Source of the DNA: Lineus longissimus
Taxonomy: Eukaryota > Nemertea > Pilidiophora > Heteronemertea > Lineidae
Direction: 5' to 3'
DNA length: 64,000 nt
Assembly: GCF_910592395.1 (NCBI RefSeq)
Contig: NC_088314.1
Coordinates: 11,778,001-11,842,000 of the forward strand
In this document: positions 11,182-21,783 of the stretch, piece after piece
How positions within the stretch are numbered: the first letter of the stretch is position 1
How the letters are laid out: the number at the start of each line of letters is the position of its first letter
The notes under the pieces: generated by a model
What the model was told of the DNA's origin: nothing
Seen by the model: only the letters and a program-made list of their open reading frames with translations
Databases searched by the model: none
Position numbers and translations under genes: made by a program

Positions 11182-14100
11182 TTACAATACATTATATTTC
11201 CTGATCTTCTCAAGAATTAGTCCTCTGAACTGACGCTGGTCTAGATGCTGTGTAACAGACCATTGCAAGCCTAATTGGTGGGCAAACCAGCACACATACA
11301 CACCACAACTAGAACCGTCACTCTGCGTGGAGTGCGGAGGACATGACAGTGCCACACTCTGTATGCCAAACTTCTCTTTGGCCACCCTGGCCATCATTCT
11401 TAGGGCAATGATGGCTTTCACACTATTAACACCTGTTGTTCCATCAACAATTTTTTGGGATGGATCCATATAAATGACCACCCTATTCACAATGTCAAGA
11501 CACACCATCACCCAGTGACCACCACTAGAATTCCACGGCGCAATGATGAGAGTTTTTCCCGCCAAGTTTTCTTTCTCTTCCGTGAACAATGAACCAATAC
11601 TGGAACCTTTTTCAATGATGAGCATTGAACAAGAGGAGATATATAGTAAGTTCTGGTTTTCACGACACAAGCAATTGAAATAGGCATTGAGTATTTCGTC
11701 ATATAGCCAACCTTCCCTGAAGACTGGGTCCATTGCTTTCAGTGCCAGAAGTTTCCCTTTTGGGAGTTCAGAACAAAGCGAGTGTAGCTGAAGTGAAGTG
11801 ATACTGTGAGGAGCAATTTTCACAACAGTTTTGTTCAAAGAGTGCACGGCTGGCACTGATGGCTTTGCGGACACGTTTGGCTTGGAGAACACAGTTGGCT
11901 TGGCAAACACTTGCGACTCAGATTGCTTTGAGGGTTCGGATGGCTTGGATTTGAAGGGGACAGATAACTTGGAGAACATGGATGGCTCAGACGAGACGAA
12001 TTCGTTGGGCGACACGGATGGCTTGGAGGATACGGGTGTCTCTAATGACACAGATGGCATGGAGGGCATAGCTGGTGTGAGCGGCATCTCGTGACTTCCT
12101 GCGCAATCACACACGCGTTTTGACGATGCATTGTCCGTTTTTCTTTTTCGAGGTATTTTTAAGTCCACTGGCACATTGACTTGAAAGTTCGTCTTCATCA
12201 GATTTGCCCTTTTACCTACGCGCCCTGAAAAATTGTTTTTTCTTTTCAAAGCTGATGGGATGTTTGGTAGTTTGGTGGTTGCCAGCTTTTGGATGGGTTT
12301 TTTTTGGTGGTCTGTTTTGAAGAATTTAGCACAGTCAAGCCACAAGGAGGATACCGCGGTGACGTCACGGCTTTTCCAAGATGGCGCTGCATATTGTAAA
12401 CAAACTCGATCCACAGCCAAGGGAAAATCAAGTCATCAAAAAAGTTAGATTTTTCGCATCAAATCAGAGTTATTAGTACTTTTCTGCTATGAAATAAGTC
12501 TTCAGACAATAAGCTATCATTTGAATAATGAAAAGTGCTGTTTTGATGGGGAAAAATAGGTTTTTTAAACCAAATAGCCGGGCACCGATCTTCCAAAATT
12601 AGCGATGGTTTAAAACAGTCTCCCAGATATGGGGCAATCTCTTCATTATTAGTATGGGATTTGGAGGCATGTTTACAGATTTTACAAGTTCGAGACCTGT
12701 AAGACCTAAAACTCGCATAGATCCCCATAGATCCCCTCTATTTGTCGAGTTAGCGCCCCTGTAAGATCATGCATTTTCGGACACTAGAACGAAATCTTCC
12801 TGCGGATATCGCGGTTTCGGTGATGATTTAAGGAGAAATTGACTGTTCTTAGAGTTGTATGGGACAGAAATGAGTTCATACTTCATGAATACATGAATAT
12901 ATTTTGATATGGGCGGGCTTCTAAGTCAAAACAATAACAAACTCAACTGCATCTCTACTGTATATTGCGTAGTGCATTGCCTAGTGTATTTCGTAGTGTA
13001 TTTTAGCGGAGACATTATTTCCGCACTTTGGCCACGCCAAACGTCTTTTTTATTCGTGGAAGTTAATCTGCTCTGTAAATATTATTTTACACAGGAAGAA
13101 TCCATACTAGGTATTGCAATATTTCATGTCTATTGGTGTTTTTGTGTACAGGAGCGCACCAGACAGTGAGACGTGGAGTTGTGTTCAGTGCTGCTGCTGT
13201 CAGTAGACTGAATCTGATTGGCCATAGCGATCAGTAATATGGGTCGGGATCACGTGATGTGACGTCACCGCGGTATCCTCCTTGGTCAAGCCAGAATCAA
13301 TATCACAACCAGCCTTCAGGCGATCGAGTTGTTCTTGGAGCACTGCCTGGAAATTGTTCAAGTCCTCCTCATCAGTAACGTCATACACCATATTCTTCAG
13401 TGTTGAAAGGTACTCCACACATTTTGAGACAGTCGTCCTCTTCGGGTAAGTCTTTAATGGAATTTGAGGCAACACTTCAACTTCACAATCACTGTTTTCG
13501 TTTGTCACGGAAGAAGAATCAGATGGTTGAGGAGAAACAGACGGTATCGGTTATACTGATTCGGATACAGCCGCAACCTCTTCTTTCGACCTAAATATGA
13601 CATGATTGTCAATACTTAGGAATGGCGAATTCATGTACCAGGCTGGTAAGGAATTCCATGCGTAACCTTTATCAGCATTCCAAATAGCAAAAAAATGCTT
13701 GCAGGGCCAGAAAGTCAAGGCAAAGTCAGGACAGGTGCATGATGGAGACTCAGAGTCCATCCCATGGTTAACTTCATAGCAGTTTCTACCATCCTCACTT
13801 ATCACTCTGAATTTTCCTGGTTCACTGGGCTGGTCACCAACACCTGATGAATTGGTATAGCGTTTCTTGCAATGCTCAATAAACTGCTTGGGTCGCTCAT
13901 GAAGGAAACGTGGCAGCACGTCTTCCTTGTACCCCCTGTACTCTGACGAGGACACACTGTTCATATCAATGTAGCTGAAAATAGAAAGAAATCCAATCGT
14001 CATGAAATAAACCAATCAAGAGCTCATTGTCGAATTCATCCTCCAACAGCTTTGAACACCTTGATGTGTGTGAGCATTGGTAAGTGTATCAGGAAGCAGT

Positions 14101-15066
14101 GTCTTCGAAATCCCGCTGGGTTATTTCTGTATTTATGTCATAATAATAGATAATAACTAGCAAGTCACAGTATCTTCTGGGAATTTGGACCCTGATAAAT
14201 TATGATTGAACTCAAATGAGACTTTTGTCAATTGGCAACTGAACAAAAACCATGACCGGGTGGGCGTAAAAGACATGGACAGAAATTTACAATGACATCA
14301 CACAAAGACCAAAGCATAGCAACCAACACCAAAGCATAGCAACCAAAGACCAATGCACAGACAAGAGGATGCATACACGTGCACAACACGTCGATAAAAT
14401 GTGCATGATAACATCTTCAATAAAATACCTTTTCAAATTGCTGAGACTGGAATGCAAAAAGAATATATTAAAGTGTTGTTGATCTGCCATTACATTTATC
14501 ACTCATGCGATATATCATTATCTGCACCCCTGCAAATTACTATTGGGCTCAAAAATGACTTACTGCTCAAGTCTCTCCGGTAGAAACTCCTTGATCAATG
14601 TGGTCAACATCTTTGACAGCGACTTCTCACTATAGTGCTTCAGATATGTGTGTTTGAACAGTTTATTTTGTCGCTCCAGACCATTGTTTGTTCGAACCTG
14701 AACCAAGAATCGACCATTCTGGAAAGCCTGTACCCATCTCTGAAATAGTGAGAACAAAGATTCAATACACAGACAAGCTGGAAGCATCCTCCTATATTGC
14801 CACGTCTAAAATAAAAGATTCAGTAAACACTTAAGTTTCAATCATGTGTGAAAACGACATCATAATTTTTGTTGTTGCCCGAGTACCTGGTACTGATCAC
14901 ATCCCCTCTCATAAAAAGAATTTGATCAACGGATAGCGCAACCAAAATGGGTGCCATTTTTGTTTTAACTTACCTCTGACACAGACACAGACAGCCATTG
15001 TTTCGAAAACCAAGATTGGAAAGCATCCGCTGTTTTCCAAATTTCAGTTGACTGCAACTTCTTCAC
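11182..15066 (-). pseudogene. decayed MULE-type gene with SWIM zinc finger and Ulp1/SENP (C48) protease
   Basis: Reading leftwards, exons are seen at about 15066-14974 (ends GAG before a GTAAGT donor; WKTADAFQSWFSKQWL), 14739-14564 (RWVQAF, TNNGLERQNKLFKHTYL; donor GTAAGT) and from 13974. The splice phases agree at both junctions. The third exon carries a SWIM finger (CTCPDFALTFWPCKHFF). An in-frame TAA lies at 13551-13553. A DNA transposon (12343-13284) then interrupts the gene. Beyond it is a Ser/Pro-rich linker and a C48 protease domain whose triad is His302 (GGHWVMV), Asp319 (YMDPS) and Cys372 (DGSSCGVYVC), with Gln366, numbered in the open frame 12420-11182. A frame change lies near an A8 run around 12300-12308. 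MULE transposases fused or linked to SWIM fingers and Ulp1 domains are known; the DDE core itself is not found here. Disabled copy. Confidence 0.75.
12343..13284. mobile_element. 942-bp DNA transposon inserted in the SWIM-Ulp1 gene
   Basis: The ends are perfect 26-bp inverted repeats starting CAAGGAGGATACCGCGGTGA and running into CGTCAC. The flanks are exact 9-bp direct repeats GTCAAGCCA at 12334-12342 and 13285-13293. There is no transposase gene inside, so it is non-autonomous. The 9-bp duplication would suit MULE or Merlin-like elements, while the CA start is hAT/P-like; the superfamily is unresolved. The insertion destroyed the reading frame of the host gene and so is younger than it. Confidence 0.85.
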
Positions 15067-16473
15067 ATTTTATGGCTATATGCGTGTAGTCTAGTATAGT
15101 AGCCTATAATTTAGGGTACTGGTAGGCTATAACTGCCTTCATACATAACATGCATGAGTATATAATTAGTTTAGCATGTATGGTGCTGCTCCCCAATTTC
15201 GAGTCATCCCCAATTTCGCGAAAACCCGTTTTTTCCCGTTTTCTCGCGCGTCACTTCGTTTCCAGAGAAGAAATTTTCTGATTTTTGATTTTCATTTCGT
15301 TCCGCAAAGAAAGCGCCCAAAATGCGTCCTAAACAGGCAAGCAATTCTCTAATTACGTTCAAAACACTGGGTCAATACCTAGGATCATGCACACGACACA
15401 GAAACACAACAATCAGTCGCGCATGCGCAATACCCGCGAAAATGGGGGAGCCGCTTCGGATTTGTTTTGGTCTGCATCGATCTTTCAGTGAGCGTTTTCA
15501 AGATTAATTCATGCTTAAAACATCCACGCAGCACCCCAGATATTTCGTTATTGATCTCAAATTTCGTAATAAATAAGCTTTTGCGTGTATGGAATCGCTG
15601 GAAGCTAGTAAATCTGCACTTAGTGATAAGACCCGCGAAAACTGGCTCCTACATGATATATTAGGCCTACATACACTATACTATAGTGTATTATTCACAA
15701 TGTGATCTTATTTCTGTTCCTGAAAAGTTGTTTTCAGTGTATTTTCTCCTTGAAATCGATCACTTCAGGTACTATTACTGTGCATACCTAGCTAAATTAG
15801 TGTCTAGTTTCGTCTCTGATGACATTTATTTCGTAAAAATCGCTGTTTTTTTCTAAAAAGGTGTTTTTGTGGTCATTTTGGCTGTTTATTTCGAGGGTAC
15901 GGTAGGAGGTCATCGTTCACTCGATAACTCTTTTTAAAATGAAATAAAAGCGTTTTAAGATATACGATATGAATTGATATTAATATTCGTCAAGTGGGAT
16001 TGTCGGTGGATGTTCATTGTTGAATAGTAGTGCTGGAATTACGAAAATATATCGATATCGTTGAGAATTTATTCATTAGGGGCCTACTCTCAATTTTTTC
16101 AACGCCTCTAGCACTGGTAAATTGCCACCATCTTGAAAAGCAGTGCCGCGGATGTGGATATGTAAAAAGGTTATCGCATCGCCACTACGCCTGAGAACGA
16201 TGGCTGCCCTGCGCTGCATTGATAGTTCGTAATAAATTCACATAAAAACACACCAGAAGATCTCCGATTTTATTTACAAAGATCATATTTTGTTATTTAT
16301 TGATAAAACAAGCCATTTTACCACAGCAGGTGACACATATTAGGCCTGAATAAGACTTTAGAATTTGAAGTGGTGGTGACGATGCCGATATCCAAGATGG
16401 CGGAATTATACCAGTGGTCAAATCTCATCTATTTTGGGTAATTGCATCATTATTTCTTTTTGTGATAGGTGAT
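15067..16473. other. no supported gene; scattered repeat fragment
   Basis: Short frames only. A segment near 15183-15260 has CCCCAATTTCG repeats. 16128-16160 (CCATCTTGAAAAGCAGTGCC onward) is matched at 36708-36740 by a diverged copy. The 5' exons of the SWIM-Ulp1 gene, including any transposase core, were not found here. Confidence 0.5.
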
Positions 16474-16637
16474 TTGTAAAATTTTGACAATTATATTTAG
16501 CAATATTTCGATAAATGCGGACCTGCTTCTTCCTCTTTTCGCAATCCGTTCTAAATTGTAAAATTTTGACAATTATATTTAGCAATATTTCGATAAATGC
16601 GGACCTGCTTCTTCCTCTTTTCGTAATCCGTTCGAAG
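16474..16637. repeat. 82-bp tandem duplication, two copies
   Basis: TTGTAAAATTTTGACAATTA starts at 16474 and again at 16556, giving an 82-bp period. The second copy differs only slightly (GCAATCCG against GTAATCCG at its end). A recent local duplication in non-coding DNA. Confidence 0.9.
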
Positions 16638-17549
16638 GGGTGACGGTGTTTCGATAACAGCGGGGCGCAAGCCGTCATGGGGGATGTACACTACAATGCA
16701 CGTGATGATGGTTGAACATTCACTCTCGTTGACAGTGTATTATTGAAATATTTGATTGTGATGATGGTGTATTGTACTAGGCCTTGCATGCTCCCAACGT
16801 GTGGCATATTTCATTTTAGAACCTTGTAGGTCAACACTGCTGAATACTACATACCTCATTTATGATCACCAATCTTCTCCCACTCTTTCTTCTTACCGAA
16901 TGTGTCCACACTGCACTTACGGTCATTGTACTTTCATCTTATGTAAAATGTAACTTTTTACACGGTTTCAATAAACGATTTGTAATTTGTAATTTGTAAA
17001 TTATAAATTTCACTAATAATTTGACGCCGCCAATTCCACTGGTCTTCGAAATACGTAAGCTACACTGTTGACGACTATGACACTCCTCACAAACCACATT
17101 GTGAATCAGACGCCGATAGGCTTGTCATACACTATAGTCTACATACATAGTACCGTGTATCATTGTATGTGAATAATTACCTTCACCAAAGCTTTTTTCG
17201 CTTTTCCAAACTGTGTATGATGTGGTTGTCAACGTTTCAAAAGAGCACAGTATCTCTTCCGCTCTCTCGCATGAGTTTGCGATGCCGAAATGGCTCGAAA
17301 CAAACTCATCGAACAGGCCCGCCACTTCTGAATTGGCCGCCATGTTTCATCTGGAGGAAATCCCAAGAATCTATTTTCAAAACGAGGCGGGTACTGTAGG
17401 TGATTGCATTTAGCATCTTCCCGTTAAGTTACGGTGTTTCGAAGGTCAATGCTGGGGTTGTGACTTTTCAACACGCACTTTCCAGATTTTTTCGGTAGAG
17501 GCGCCACTGTCAGTGTGAAAAACAGTCGTTGCAGTCAGGTGGCACTACA
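16638..17549. other. non-coding DNA with a LINE 3' tail and a dispersed repeat
   Basis: 16862-16995 is a stand-alone LINE 3' end, similar to the tail at 18660-18800: shared CACTGCACTT, ATGTAAAATGTAA, CAATAAAC and a TTTGTAA repeat. 17375-17418 is the inverted partner of 9975-10018. No gene is supported. Confidence 0.6.
16862..16995 (+). mobile_element. 5'-truncated LINE, 3' untranslated region only
   Basis: This matches the end of the longer LINE fragment at 17680-18805 over about 130 bases and finishes in the same TTTGTAATTTGTAA repeat. It lacks any coding sequence. LINE copies are commonly truncated from the 5' end like this. Confidence 0.7.
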
Positions 17550-17679
17550 CAGTGCTAAGGACGGCGTCTCGGGCAGCGTCAAAAAAGGCCTCGGGCAACC
17601 GACACGAGGTAGTCTTTCAGTTCCTGCTGAGGCCTAAGCGAGGCCTAATCATACATCATAGCCATAGGCACTATAATCC

Positions 17680-18805
17680 ATACATTTCTGGGTTCATATC
17701 TCCCATTTGTACATATGGAGTCGAAATTTGGTCGGCCGAAGATCTTCGGAAAGGCAAGTTTCATGGAGTCTGGTCCACTGAGCAGAAGTGGTATGATTCT
17801 GTCATTGAACATGCTAATATTAGCGTTTGCAAATTTCTTCTCGGTGTAAATAAAAAGGCTGGTAATATTCCCACTATGAGCGAACTTCGGAGATTCACTA
17901 TTGGGATTGATATAATATGTAAAATCTATAATTACCACACACACCTGGATAATACTGACAATCCAGTTTTAAAAGATGCTTTTACTGAATCAAAGTTGTT
18001 ACACGCCAAGGGCTTTTACTCCTGGTTCTCTTTTTATAAGGAATTGTCGAAGAAAATAAATTTTGATTTATGTAACCCAGACATCTCCTCTAAAACAATC
18101 AAGGAACATATGAAGGAGCGTTATAAATCGTTCTGATTTGAAAAGTTCTATCAGAAGTACATTGATTTAAATGAGGGAAAATTTTGTACATATGTAGCTT
18201 TTAAAAATAGATTTTGCTACGAAAATTATCTCGTTGATATCCAAAATAGGGAGCACAGGTCCCATTTTACCAAATTAAGACTGAGTAATCATTGTCTTTT
18301 AATCGAGAAAGGCCGCTACTCTCGTCCTATTATCCCCAGGGATGAGAGATGGTGCCCTCACTGTTTATCATTGGGAATCAAAGAAACTGAAGATGAGACT
18401 CACTTTTTGTGTTCATGCCCTTTGCTCTCTAACCTTCGTGATAAATATTTGAACAAAACTCGAACTGGGTTAACAAATGAACTTTCAAATAGAAATCTAT
18501 TATTATATCTTTTAACTGCTGAAGGCAATGTAGCTCGCCTCACCGGTAAATTCTGTTATCTAGCATTTCAGGTGAGGAAAGCTCTATAATTATTAAAAAT
18601 ACTGCTGCAATCATTGTAATAATGCCCACCAATTCTCTTGCACTCTTGAGTAATTACTGTATTATGTGATTACTTTTATTACTCTCTTTTCTTCTGACTC
18701 TCTATCTACACTGCACTTCTGTTTATTGTATTTTCGTCCCATGTAAAATGTAAATTTTATACGGATTCAATAAACTTTTGTAATTTGTAATTGTAATTTG
18801 TAATA
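17680..18805 (+). pseudogene. 5'-truncated LINE: C-terminal part of ORF2 plus 3' tail
   Basis: The frame open from about 17680 encodes the region C-terminal to the RT fingers/palm (SPICTYGVEIWSAEDL, GVNKKAGNIPTMSELRRF). It then continues after a single in-frame TGA (18134-18136) in the same frame to 18586 with LRLSNHCLLIEKGRYSRP and a Cys/His motif (RWCPHCL...DETHFLCSCPLL). These motifs are shared by the ends of many LINE reverse transcriptase proteins. The 3' tail holds CAATAAAC and a TTTGTAATTTGTAA repeat, marking the LINE end. The RT catalytic core is missing, so this copy is dead on arrival. Confidence 0.8.
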
Positions 18806-19330
18806 TGAATCTAGAGTAGAAGTCTGCAGCATTTTCACTGGATTTCATTCATAAGTTCATCAATAGGTGGCGCCACCTTTGACACCAATTGGATCCTGAA
18901 AATGGTAAATAATTGACCAAGAAATGACAAGATTATTTGTTGTGAAAACATGGGATAATCTCGGCTCTTTTTTCGCTATTTGGCATAGAATTTAGACGAG
19001 AATAATTGACACTCGCACAACTACGCCAAACCTCGCGTGGCAGATGGAAGGTATGTTAGCCTACCTATTGAGGCCAAACTGGGGATTGAGACCCGCTACA
19101 ATGCATGGCACTGATTCTTGGCTCATAAAATCGCCAAAGATCCCTCTGCACATGGAAACTAGGGCGTCAAAGCAAATAGTATTTGGAACAGGTTGGACCC
19201 ATTCATGAACATGGAAACGGCCTGCGTATTAAAGAATTACATTTCTCTCGGTGGACAAAACGGATCCCGTCCCCGGATCCCCACTGTATAGTGCCACCTG
19301 ACAACGCCTTTACAACGCGTATATTTTTTT
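18806..19330. other. no supported gene
   Basis: Contains the palindrome GGTGGCGCCACC near 18868, seen again near 20121, and otherwise unremarkable sequence. It ends in TATTTTTTT (19322-19330), the left target duplication of the next element. Confidence 0.5.
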
Positions 19331-20998
19331 GGGTTGGTTCTAAAAGCGGCATTGGCACTGACATTGGCATTGGCATTGGCATTGGCATTGGCATTGGCAA
19401 TCTGCCAAATGAGTACCAAATATGGAAGTTTGATAAGCTGCAGACCATACGGGCAACATCCTTCGTAAGGCTTATTACAGAGCTGCCCAAAATAATTCAA
19501 AGACTACTTGCTCGCTCAGGGGAGTTGGTGTAACAATAATAATGACTAATAATAATGACTATGAACTATAGTTGTCTGTTGAGCCATATAACCCTGAAGG
19601 CTATTTACTGCCTGCATGCCGGACGCCAGCATCACTTTTGTGCAAAATATGGTCTCCTAGTACGGCCCAGGAGGCCTAAATGACTACATCTCAACTGTAA
19701 CTATACCCTTTTGTTACTCATCTGTAATTCATAATAACGTCGGTAGAAACCCGGTGACTTCTCGGGGTGCGAAATTTTTTTCTGCAGGATACTTCTGCCA
19801 TAGTGTACATCTGACAGCCAATCAGAATTCAAGGCAAGCACGTGTCTTTGTTGACATCATCTTTCCACATGGCGCAATAATGTCAACAATGCCACGTGTT
19901 CTGATAATCTTGGAAAGAACAAGTTAGCAAATGGTTAGAGGAGTATATTAGCTAAAATATATTTATTTGCAGTATCTTAACATGTATTTTCATTGTCGTC
20001 AATGTCGAGTGGACTGTATTTATTGGACTTGTCTGTTAAAGGCGCACTGTGCTCGGCAAAATAGCCGAGGTTGAATGTTTATCTGTCAACCGTGTAACTA
20101 GTTCTGCTGTATATGCATAGGTGGCGCCACCATTCAATTTATTTTGTTTGCTTGTCAAAATGTGTTTTATACAATGGCCCTTCAACAATGTTCAAACTAC
20201 CAAAATAGGCCTGATACCTTCAACAAACAGCAGACATCGGATACACTGTCCCTTTAATAATTATCAACATTGGCAACACTGTCAGTGTCACTGCCCCTTA
20301 AAATTTCACAAATCGCGAGACATCGGATACACTGTCCCTTTAATAATTATCAACATTGGCAACACTGTCAGTGTCACTACCCCTTAAAATTTCACAAATC
20401 AATGCATGCACTGCAATATCGATCAGATCAGCTGATGCCTCTTTTGTACGCATAATATCATCAATTTTACAATGAATCTGTGCAATTCATTCCTAAACAC
20501 TACGACACAAACCTTGAGTTGAGCATAATTGGGGTCAGACAATGAACTATTGTCACATTCACAGTTGAAGTGGCACTCGGCATGCGACTCGGTATCGTCC
20601 ATTGTATTTGCATTATCATGCATAAATAAACAGTGTGACGTCAAAGATCGCGCCAATTGTGATTGGCTGTCAGATGTACACTGTGGCAGAAGTATCCTGC
20701 AGAAAAAAATTTCGCTCTCGGCGTTCGCCTCCATGTCTTCGGCCATGCTTTCTTTTCCCGCGTGTGACGTCATCAGGTCGGCGGCAGACCAGGTGCCCAC
20801 ATGTACATATAAATGTAAAACATCGTCGGGAAATCTTTCAATATTAAATTTGGTGTTACTTCTCCCTGTCTAAAGAATATTCATGAACAATGGTCACTAA
20901 TAAATGGTGTTATTTTGGTGTTATTTCGGAATTTGGCAGATTGTCAATGCCAATGCCAATGCCAATGTCAGTGCCAATGCCGCTTTTAGAACCAACCC
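19331..20998. mobile_element. non-autonomous DNA transposon with ATTGGC arrays in its ends, 9-bp target duplication
   Basis: The ends are inverted copies: GGGTTGGTTCTAAAAGCGGC at 19331 and its complement ending at 20998. They continue through CATTGGCACTGAC into an ATTGGC hexamer array (six units on the left; three plus one variant on the right) and AATCTGCCAAAT. The flanks are TATTTTTTT at 19322-19330 and 20999-21007, nine bases, though low in complexity. A second, inner inverted pair lies at 19768-19835 and 20668-20722 (GTACATCTGACAGCCAATCA). No transposase gene is present. A GGG start and a 9-bp duplication resemble the MULE-like element at 7715. Confidence 0.75.
20233..20400. repeat. 86-bp tandem duplication inside the element at 19331
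   Basis: GACATCGGATACACTGTCCC starts at 20233 and again at 20319, giving an 86-bp period, with one visible substitution (ACTGCCCC against ACTACCCC). It lies in the non-palindromic middle of the transposon. Confidence 0.9.
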
Positions 20999-21007
20999 TA
21001 TTTTTTT

Positions 21008-21783
21008 CACATTAAAAAAATCCGCCATCTTGGATTGGTAATAAGCATGGAAGATTCTCCATGTGACGTCATTAGTCGATTTTGTTCTATTTTAAGCCAT
21101 GCACGCCATGTGCGTTTGTAGACGATTCTCTTGGCAACTTGCATTAAATTTTACTGTAGTATCATGGTAACTGAAGCAAAACAAAGGCCTAGCACCAGTA
21201 GAAAAGCATTCATTCCTATTCTTTTAGAGGATAGCAGAGGGTTTAGTAAATTTTCCCTGAAATGTTAAGATGAAAAAGGCAAAGACAAATTGAAGAGTTT
21301 GCTTGGAGCTCCTTTTTAGTCTTTCAGGGAACATGAGGAAACCAGCCCTGTAAAAATTATCTCCTAACCATCCCCCACCAACTAATGGAAAATGCCTTAG
21401 ATGCCGGGGGATGGATATTTGATGAGGGGAGAGTTTCTGAGGAATAGTTTATATTGACTTTAGCTCTCAGCTTATCTGAGCCAGGTAACCTGCTGAGTTG
21501 CCGGACCAAAAGCTGAGGTCAACATATGTTGTTACATAACCGATCTTGCTATCACATCCCGGTTGCCTTGTAGTCGACCAAATTACTTCTAATTTTGCCT
21601 CATCACAGTAAATTAGTCATGCGAGTGTTATCACTGGTTACGCTGGCCATTAGGTAGATAAGGTAAATATGCCGATCATCACTGTATGTAGTAATATGTA
21701 AAGTCAAGAACTTAGTGAGCCCCCCTTTAGGTCGGGGGAGCTCCCCCGAACCCCCCTACTAGCATATGTTAAGTGCAAGCTCT
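21008..21783. other. no supported gene; two repeat fragments
   Basis: 21015-21075 (CCGCCATCTTGGATTGGTAA onward) is a diverged inverted copy of 36660-36715. 21718-21783 carries the G/C-run repeat landmark AAGTGCAAGCTCT. No coding sequence is recognised. Confidence 0.5.

Noticed and set aside
19183-19533. 116-codon open frame
   Set aside because: It crosses the target duplication and the ATTGGC array of a transposon end and shows no protein motif.
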